Shown: positions 14,462-19,545 of the stretch, piece by piece | Numbering within the stretch: position 1 is the stretch's first letter | Layout: each line of letters opens with the position of its first letter | Assembly: GCA_964444305.1 (NCBI GenBank) | Contig: CAYUGQ010000044.1 | Coordinates: forward strand, 1 to 19,545 | DNA length: 19,545 bases | Direction of reading: 5' to 3' | DNA from: JAKFFN01 sp964444305 | GTDB taxonomy: Bacteria > Sumerlaeota > Sumerlaeia > Sumerlaeales > Sumerlaeaceae | Notes under the pieces: model-generated | What the model was told of the DNA's origin: nothing | Seen by the model: the letters and a program-made list of their open reading frames with translations, nothing else | The model's database searches: none | Position numbers and translations under genes: made by a program

Positions 14462-14497
14462 AAAAAAATCCCCGAAAACCTCAACGGTTTCCGGGGA
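14462..14497 (-). terminator. Rho-independent terminator of the pil operon
   Basis: TCCCCGAAAACC (14469-14480) pairs with GGTTTCCGGGGA (14486-14497), with one mismatch and a 5-base loop. On the minus strand it is followed by seven T residues (plus-strand A run at 14462-14468). It lies about 55 bp after the pilQ stop and insulates the TlpA-like gene from the pilus operon. Confidence 0.88.
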
Positions 14498-14552
14498 CAA
14501 TTAAGCCTTCAGCCAAAGCCCGCTTTTCAGCAGACCCCAGCCAGCAAACTTA

Positions 14553-16463
14553 CTACTTCAAACCATAACCCGCGTCACTAAATCCCGCGGCTGAGCCCGT
14601 GATATTCTCCGACGCTCCATCCGGAGCCGGCAACAGCAGATCATGCGGATAATAATTCCGCGGATCCATATCAGCCTCAAACCGGTGATTAGATTCCCGC
14701 TGATCAACCGAATCATCAAAGAAGTAATCCGGCAGATCCCAGTGAGCATCAATCCGCGTGTACTTATAATTCTCAGCCGGCGTAAGCTGCGGAGCCTTCA
14801 CAATGTGCGGCGTCACAAACAGCATCAAGTCATTCTTCTCATGGCTCTTGTTGTCATTCTTAAAGAACCAGCCCAGCACAGGCGATTTTGCCAGCCACGG
14901 GAATTCTCGACGAGTATCACCAGCACTGATCTGGCGAAGCCCGCCCAGAACAACCGTATCCTCATCCTTCACAATCACGTTCGTGATAGCACTGCGAGTG
15001 TCGATAACAGGCACACGACCCGTAATCTGGTCATAGCCGGAGAAAATCTCCTGCATCGGTTCAAGCCGCATACGAACATAACCATTGTTCGTAATCACCG
15101 GCAAAACATTAAGCCGCACCGAAGACTGCTTGAACTCAACATTCTGAATCGTGCTGCCCTGCGTCGGACCCTGACCATCTTCCACATAAGGAATGTCACG
15201 AGTAATTTCAATGTTCGCTTCCTGGTTGTTCAAAGTGATAACCCGAGGATTCGCCAGCGTATGAACAACCTGACGCTGCTCAAGGCCATCAAGAGCCAAA
15301 CCAATATTAACATCACTGCCCAGGATCGAAGCCGTTCCGCCAAAACCAAGGCTTGGATTCAGCGCATCACCGATCAAACCCGAGATCAAGCCATCAGCCG
15401 GCAGACCATTCGGACCAATAATCGGGCTGTTAAGGCTGCTATCAACACTGCTGATGTTCAGAGCCGACCCAAGCTGACGGCCAGCCACCAAAAGCAGCTC
15501 CACCATCCGCGCCTCAATCATCACCTGCTTCTCAGGAACATCCAGTTGAGAAACCAAATCCCGCAGAATAGCCACATTCGGAGCCGTATCCGTAATAATC
15601 AGCGTGTTGCTTTCCGCATGAGGCTGAACCTTAGCCCCCGTGCTCAGAACACCCGTCAGAGTCGGAGCCAAAGTAGCCGCCTGAACCCAATTCAGCTTAA
15701 TATAAACCGTCTGCATATCAACCTGCGTACCCGGCTTAACATCCTCACGACGAGCAATACGCATCACGTTATCGCCCTCACGGACAATAGCCAGCTCCTG
15801 CGTCGAAAGCAAACTCTGCAACGCCACACCCAGCGGCACATCCCGCAGGTTCAGCGTAATACGGCCCTGGATCACACCTTCGCCATAAACAAAGTTCAAA
15901 TCCGCACGCTCAGCAAGAATACGAACAACCTCTTCCACATCCGTATCCGGCGGCGTACTAATATTAACCCGACGGTTATAAACCTCAGATCCCAGCACGT
16001 TCAACAGTTCCGTATTTGCATCCTGATGCAAATCCCGGCTCTCTGTAACCGTAGGTGGCAGAAAAGCTCCATACTCCTGGCCACCCTCAGTCGTGCTCTC
16101 CAGGATCCCCGCCGTATTCGCCCGAAGGTACGGATTATTCCGCGCCTCATGGATCGAAGGCAGAGCATCATCTCCAAGGGATGCCAAAGGCAAAAGCCCA
16201 TCCACATCCGGCAACTCATCTGCCGAATCAAATGGCGGAGCATCAAGACTCTGAGCAGCATCACCCAGAGGGGCCCCTTCTTCAAGTGTGCCCGTCGTCG
16301 TGGTCGTCACCACCTCTTCACTGGTGTCAACTACTGCGGGGGCTGTGGCTTCCCCGTTCGCCGGGATACTGTCCTGCGCCAGCGCGACGTGCGCGTTCAG
16401 CGCGATCAGCAACGGTGCGGCCACGGCCGCGGCAACGGGGACACTTAACCAATTATAGCGCAT
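14553..16463 (-). CDS. pilQ: Type IV pilus secretin PilQ
   Basis: A 636-residue outer-membrane secretin that forms the gated channel for pilus extrusion. The signal peptide ends near VALA (residue 29). A long acidic Thr/Glu/Ala-rich linker (about 30-170) follows. Next come an STN-like N0 domain (RRVNISTPPDTDVEEVVRIL to VMRIARRED), an N1-like secretin_N domain (QTVYIKLNWVQAATLAPTL, then ESNTLIITDTAPNVAILRDL) and the secretin core (ANPRVITLNNQEANIEITRD). The core closes with the hallmark VVLGGLRQ, the WLAKSPVLGWFFKN lip motif and LMLFVTPHIV. No AMIN domain is obvious, unlike proteobacterial PilQ. The start at 16463 is chosen for AAGGAAG 7 bases upstream, placed right at the pilP stop; the open frame extends to 16514. 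It is the last gene of the pilMNOPQ operon. Confidence 0.93.
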   Translation of the reverse strand: MRYNWLSVPVAAAVAAPLLIALNAHVALAQDSIPANGEATAPAVVDTSEEVVTTTTTGTLEEGAPLGDAAQSLDAPPFDSADELPDVDGLLPLASLGDDALPSIHEARNNPYLRANTAGILESTTEGGQEYGAFLPPTVTESRDLHQDANTELLNVLGSEVYNRRVNISTPPDTDVEEVVRILAERADLNFVYGEGVIQGRITLNLRDVPLGVALQSLLSTQELAIVREGDNVMRIARREDVKPGTQVDMQTVYIKLNWVQAATLAPTLTGVLSTGAKVQPHAESNTLIITDTAPNVAILRDLVSQLDVPEKQVMIEARMVELLLVAGRQLGSALNISSVDSSLNSPIIGPNGLPADGLISGLIGDALNPSLGFGGTASILGSDVNIGLALDGLEQRQVVHTLANPRVITLNNQEANIEITRDIPYVEDGQGPTQGSTIQNVEFKQSSVRLNVLPVITNNGYVRMRLEPMQEIFSGYDQITGRVPVIDTRSAITNVIVKDEDTVVLGGLRQISAGDTRREFPWLAKSPVLGWFFKNDNKSHEKNDLMLFVTPHIVKAPQLTPAENYKYTRIDAHWDLPDYFFDDSVDQRESNHRFEADMDPRNYYPHDLLLPAPDGASENITGSAAGFSDAGYGLK

Positions 16464-16479
16464 TGGTCTGCTTCCTTTC

Positions 16480-17520
16480 TTATTGAGTGGCCCCTGTCGG
16501 GCGCACAGGTACATCGAAAATTTTCTTAACTCCAGACTGCTCTACTTCAATCTGCACCACACTATCCGTGATGCCGACAACTCGGTGATTACTTACTGCA
16601 TTAATCGAATCACCAACCTTATAACCCCGACCGCCAATCATCGCCCGGTTGTTCGACGAATCCTGCGGATCCACCACCACCGTACCAATGCTCACGTTCG
16701 GACTAAGCTCAACCCTGATCTCCGGCTCATCATCAACCTGCGCCGAAGGCCCGGCTACAGGCTGGCTCAGGTCATCCAGCTTCGCCAAAAGAGCCTGCGC
16801 CTGCTTGGCATAGTCCGTATCAGGGAAATCCGTCACAATAGCAATCAACTCCTGACGACCAGCCTCCACACGATTCTGTCCCAAAAGCTGAACCGCTCTG
16901 TCAAATCGTTCCTGCAAAAGTTTCGCCTGACGAATCCACGGCACAATCATCGGGTCAGGCAGCGGAGTTTCATCCACCACCACACGATAAACCACAGTCG
17001 GTTCCGCACCCTTCAACCGCCGCACAGCCCCCACATCAAACAAAGCTGTAGCCGTCGTCTCATCAAGCTCACTCGGTCCAGCCCCCCGCTCCCTGTTCAA
17101 CTGCAAACCAAGCAAACGAAGCAACTCCGCACCACTCGCAACCGCGAGCGCTTCCGTAGTCTCTCCATCCTGCAAAACAACCTCATTCTCATCCAACTGA
17201 AGAGACGGCGCCGCAGCCACAGTCCCACCAGCCGACCCAAGCGTCCCCTCTTCCGTGCTCTGCATCTGAGTACCCGGCGCCGGCACAATCCGCCGCGCCG
17301 CCTCATCAGCCTCAGCATCCTGGATCAAACCACCAGAAGAATCCGTGCCCTCCTCACCATCAGTAGCCGTCGTGGCCTGATCAGCAGATCCCGGAGTCGT
17401 CGACCCCACATCCACCTCAATCTGGCCATGAGCACCACACGTCAGGCAAAAAACCGCCGCCGCCACCAGGTAAAGTCTCTCAAACCTCCGGATGACCAGA
17501 GGCCCGCAATTAATATCCAT
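16480..17520 (-). CDS. pilP: PilP/GspC-like periplasmic bridging protein
   Basis: A 346-residue exported protein in the pilP position between pilO and pilQ. An N-terminal signal segment (LYLVAAAVFCLTCGAHG) is followed by a long acidic, Gly/Thr/Ala-rich linker to about residue 110 and a helical middle region. A short helix pair (IVTDFPDTDYAKQAQALLAK) resembles a TPR or tol-pal repeat. The C-terminal 60 residues (MIGGRGYKVGDSINAV, then VVGITDSVVQIEV and GVKKIFDVPV) look like the beta domain shared by PilP and GspC, which docks on the secretin N0 domain. No convincing lipobox is seen, although classical PilP is a lipoprotein of about half this length. AGGAGG at 17528-17533 supports ATG 17520 (7 bases) over 17523 (4 bases) or 17538. 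The symbol rests on position plus the C-terminal domain. Confidence 0.7.
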   Translation of the reverse strand: MDINCGPLVIRRFERLYLVAAAVFCLTCGAHGQIEVDVGSTTPGSADQATTATDGEEGTDSSGGLIQDAEADEAARRIVPAPGTQMQSTEEGTLGSAGGTVAAAPSLQLDENEVVLQDGETTEALAVASGAELLRLLGLQLNRERGAGPSELDETTATALFDVGAVRRLKGAEPTVVYRVVVDETPLPDPMIVPWIRQAKLLQERFDRAVQLLGQNRVEAGRQELIAIVTDFPDTDYAKQAQALLAKLDDLSQPVAGPSAQVDDEPEIRVELSPNVSIGTVVVDPQDSSNNRAMIGGRGYKVGDSINAVSNHRVVGITDSVVQIEVEQSGVKKIFDVPVRPTGATQ

Positions 17521-17527
17521 CATATAG

Positions 17528-17533
17528 CCTCCT
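17528..17533 (-). promoter_or_regulatory. Strong Shine-Dalgarno site deciding the pilP start
   Basis: AGGAGG on the minus strand lies just after the pilO stop region. It is 7 bases from the ATG at 17520 and 4 from the ATG at 17523, and lies inside the reading frame that would begin at 17538, which argues against that upstream start. Confidence 0.7.
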
Positions 17534-17534
17534 C

Positions 17535-18101
17535 TCATCCTTTCTGGTTAAACTTAAAGGTGGCAAGCTCCACCTTAATCGGATGGATGCTCGGGTGAGC
17601 ATCATTGTTCTCAATCACAAACGTCTTAATACGCATCAAACGGTTCGGGTTCTCCTCAACCAGGTTCAGAAACTGCCCGAAATCATGATAACGGCCCTGA
17701 CCCACAATCTGGTAAGGAATCTCCGTATATATCTGCCGCTCCAGCAAAGGAAGCTGAGCCAGCTCCGTATAACTCAAACGCGTAACCTGCAAGATCTGCT
17801 CAAACGCCCGGTAAAACTCCTGCGGAGCCACCGTCGTCGGCAACTTCGAGGCAACCTCCTCCAGCAGACGCTGCTTCTCCTCCAGCAACTCAAGCTGAAC
17901 AGAAGCATCCTGCATCTCCCGCAACTGCCGCCGAAAATCCGAAATTTCCGAATTCAAAGCCTCAACCCGCTTCGCCGAACTCGCCAAATCAGGCTGCACA
18001 AACTGCCACCAGTAAATACCAAGACCAATAACAAGCACCGCCGCCAGAATACCGCCAGCCTTAATAGCGTCCTTCTGTTGTGCTGTAAGTTTCTCCCACA
18101 T
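17535..18101 (-). CDS. pilO: Type IV pilus inner-membrane alignment protein PilO
   Basis: A 188-residue bitopic protein. A short cytoplasmic stretch is followed by one membrane helix (about residues 15-36, AGGILAAVLVIGLGIYWWQF). A coiled coil comes next (about 40-90, rich in Glu, Gln and Leu, such as LELLEEKQRLLEEV). The small alpha/beta domain typical of PilO ends the protein (YRAFEQILQVTRLSYTEL, YTEIPYQIVGQGRYHDFGQF, then RIKTFVIENND and VELATFKFN). PilO pairs with PilN in the inner-membrane platform that links PilM to PilP and PilQ. The ATG shares its A with the pilN stop (TAATG), and AGGAGG (18112-18117 on the plus strand) lies within the pilN 3' end, so translation is coupled. The size and fold order match the family. 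Confidence 0.9.
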   Translation of the reverse strand: MWEKLTAQQKDAIKAGGILAAVLVIGLGIYWWQFVQPDLASSAKRVEALNSEISDFRRQLREMQDASVQLELLEEKQRLLEEVASKLPTTVAPQEFYRAFEQILQVTRLSYTELAQLPLLERQIYTEIPYQIVGQGRYHDFGQFLNLVEENPNRLMRIKTFVIENNDAHPSIHPIKVELATFKFNQKG

Positions 18102-18976
18102 TATTCCAGCACCTCCTCGGCCTCAGCCCGCTTTTGTGAAATCGTAGGACCACCAGAGCCCGCAGCAGAAGCTCCGCCCGCCGCAACAGTCAGCTCCGGA
18201 GAATCCGTCGTACGGTCAAGCTGCGGATCAGCCTTGATCTGAAACCCGAACCGAAGCACCTCAACACCCGCAACCGTATCCAGCTTCTGCGGCATTTGCG
18301 CAAACTCAGACGCCAGACGATCCAAAAAACGCGCCTTCTCGCCCGTCTCACGAGTCCACTCCAGCGCATTCAGATTCTCATAAAAATGTCGAATCTGAGC
18401 CAGCCGCTGCGAACTGTCATTACCATAAGCAATCGCCTGGATCACCAAAGTCTGATTAATCACCGGCTGCTTAACCGCCTGCGGTTCCGGCGTCCTCAGT
18501 CGTGGATTGCTCTCCTTCGCCTTCTTCCACTCCTCACGACGACGAACACTCTCCGGCGTCTCCCGCTCATCAATCTGTTCCTGCAATTCAATCTTCGTCA
18601 CATAAACCGCCAGGTTCAAACGAGCCCGCGCGATCATGTTCACCTTCTCACTCCAGAAAATACGGTTCTGCGGCCCAAGCGCCTCCACCACAGCATACCG
18701 CTCCTCAATCTCCTGACTCCGCACATTAAGCAGGTCAAACTCCGCCTGCTTCTCCGCAACTTCCTTCTTCAGTTCATCACGCTGCTTCGTCAGATTATCC
18801 TCATTACGCTTCGCTTCGCGCGTAGTCGTAAACACAGTATACCCCGCCGCACCCGCCGCCAGATACAAAACAAGCAACAGCAAATAAAACGGCGTCGCAT
18901 TAGGACCACCAGACTTGCGTGCAGCCTGAGCGCGCCCGCTTGCTGAATCAGCCGGAAGTAGATTGATCTTAATCAT
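18101..18976 (-). CDS. pilN: Type IV pilus inner-membrane protein PilN
   Basis: A 291-residue bitopic protein. It opens with MIKINLLP, the conserved N-terminal motif that inserts into PilM. A membrane helix follows at about residues 28-49 (FYLLLLVLYLAAGAAGYTVF) and then a long coiled coil (about 52-98). The periplasmic part is larger than in classical PilN (about 200 residues). It contains an extra charged segment (residues about 135-168, RETPESVRRREEWKKAKESN and following) before the ferredoxin-like portion around VINQTLVIQAIAYG, and a Gly/Ala/Ser-rich tail. The start shares its A with the pilM stop (TGATG). It is confidently PilN from the N-terminal motif, topology and position. Confidence 0.92.
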   Translation of the reverse strand: MIKINLLPADSASGRAQAARKSGGPNATPFYLLLLVLYLAAGAAGYTVFTTTREAKRNEDNLTKQRDELKKEVAEKQAEFDLLNVRSQEIEERYAVVEALGPQNRIFWSEKVNMIARARLNLAVYVTKIELQEQIDERETPESVRRREEWKKAKESNPRLRTPEPQAVKQPVINQTLVIQAIAYGNDSSQRLAQIRHFYENLNALEWTRETGEKARFLDRLASEFAQMPQKLDTVAGVEVLRFGFQIKADPQLDRTTDSPELTVAAGGASAAGSGGPTISQKRAEAEEVLE

Positions 18977-19545
18977 CAGTCAAACATCCTCAGGCCCAGC
19001 CCAACGCTCACGCCAAGCATATTGCGCACGCGATCCAGGCGATTCTTGTCCACAGTAGAACCGGAAATCCCAATGTTGCGAAGCGGATCAATCATCTCCA
19101 CCGGCAACCCCAGCTCCTGCTCCAGAAACCGGTCCAGGTTCGGAAGCATCGACGTCCCACCCCCCACAGCCACCCGCTGCACCGTCTGACCATTCGGCTG
19201 ATTCTCGAAAAACTGGATACTCCGCTTCACTTCATTAACAATATTAATCAAAACACTCCGGATCACCTGGCTCGAAACATACTCCGGCGAATCCTCCGCC
19301 AAATCCTCACCCGTAATCCGCTCAACCGTCCCCCGAATCGTATCCAGCAAAGCACTCCCACCCAGCTCTTCCGATTCCGGCTCATCACTCACAGCCGCCG
19401 CCGGAGCACCCTCTTTAACCTTCAGCTCCTCAGCACGCTGAATGCTGCACCCCAGCCGCTGCTGAATCCCCGCATTAATCGTGTCACCGGCAATAGCAAT
19501 ATCCCGCGAAAACCGCGAAACGCCGCCCAGGTAGATGTTGATATT
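18976..19545 (-). CDS. pilM: Type IV pilus assembly ATPase-fold protein PilM, C-terminal part (cut by window edge)
   Basis: The frame is open from the right edge of the window to the TGA at 18976, showing 189 residues of an actin/FtsA-like protein. Visible PilM features are FSRDIAIAGDTINAGIQQRLG (split here as FSRDIAIAGD and TINAGIQQRLG), SIQRAEELK, the helix VIRSVLINIVNEVKRSIQFFE, the nucleotide-pocket loop VAVGGGTSMLPNLDRFLEQELGLPVEMIDP and the closing NMLGVSVGLGLRMFD. An acidic segment of roughly 45 residues (from VKEGAPAAAVSDEPE to EYVSSQ) lies between AEELK and the long helix and seems longer than usual. PilM sits in the cytoplasm bound to the PilN N-terminus. The real start lies beyond 19545; the GTG at 19392 is internal. 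Confidence 0.92.
   Translation of the reverse strand, partial: NINIYLGGVSRFSRDIAIAGDTINAGIQQRLGCSIQRAEELKVKEGAPAAAVSDEPESEELGGSALLDTIRGTVERITGEDLAEDSPEYVSSQVIRSVLINIVNEVKRSIQFFENQPNGQTVQRVAVGGGTSMLPNLDRFLEQELGLPVEMIDPLRNIGISGSTVDKNRLDRVRNMLGVSVGLGLRMFD

Noticed and set aside
14643..16448. A 601-codon open frame on the plus strand opposite pilQ
   Set aside because: It is rich in Arg, Asn, His, Ile, Leu and Gln with no recognisable motif, and lies wholly opposite a clear secretin. The strong strand bias removes stop codons from this antisense frame.
16483..17598. A 371-codon plus-strand frame opposite pilP
   Set aside because: A low-complexity Arg/His/Ser/Leu mix with no motif; the opposite strand has coupled pil genes with good ribosome sites.
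1..19545. CRISPR arrays, insertion sequences, tRNA or rRNA genes
   Set aside because: Reading through the window I saw no regularly spaced direct repeats, transposase-like frames or cloverleaf-like sequences.

Overview
This is a 19.5-kb stretch of a Gram-negative-type bacterial chromosome. The evidence is an outer-membrane secretin, periplasmic signal peptides and a type IV pilus alignment complex. The gene mix (pilMNOPQ, a GspK-like pseudopilin carrying a lamin-tail-like domain, a J-like/GrpE/Hsp70 cluster, secreted GH51 and NamZ-type hydrolases) would fit a PVC-group bacterium such as Planctomycetota, Lentisphaerota or Kiritimatiellota. That assignment is a guess, because the window holds no rRNA or other reliable phylogenetic marker. 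Base composition is striking: C strongly exceeds G on the given strand whichever way genes run, so the minus strand looks like the replication leading strand.

Layout. 1-1871 (minus): a tightly coupled chaperone operon of a J-like TPR protein, GrpE and the start of an Hsp70 cut by the window edge. 1980-2726 (minus): a SAM methyltransferase. 2952-5261 (plus): a GspK-like pseudopilin, read from a divergent 225-bp intergenic region that holds a plausible promoter and a 20-bp-spaced repeat. 5351-6025 (minus): a DUF4126-like membrane protein. 6158-9440 (plus): a DEAD-box RNA helicase followed 16 bp later by a secreted GH51 arabinofuranosidase-like enzyme. 9558-10772 (minus): a DUF1343/NamZ-like exo-muramidase. 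10930-11970 (plus): a LigC-like ATP-dependent DNA ligase. 12011-14330 (minus): a DUF454 membrane protein and a secreted TlpA-like thioredoxin protein, separated by a terminator. 14553-19545 (minus): the pilus operon pilM(partial)-N-O-P-Q, ended by a strong terminator.

How the parts work together. PilM, N and O would form the cytoplasmic/inner-membrane platform, and the PilP-like protein would bridge it to the PilQ secretin in the outer membrane. The GspK-like protein is a pseudopilin that could cap a pilus or type II secretion-like filament. Several products carry signal peptides or act at the envelope (GH51, NamZ-like, TlpA-like, PilP, PilQ), so much of the window concerns the cell envelope. 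No CRISPR array, insertion sequence, tRNA or phage gene was seen. The observations most worth following are the J-like protein whose HPD motif is replaced by TPE inside an Hsp70 operon, the lamin-tail-like insertion in the pseudopilin, and the extreme strand asymmetry. All gene-free stretches are shorter than 300 bp.
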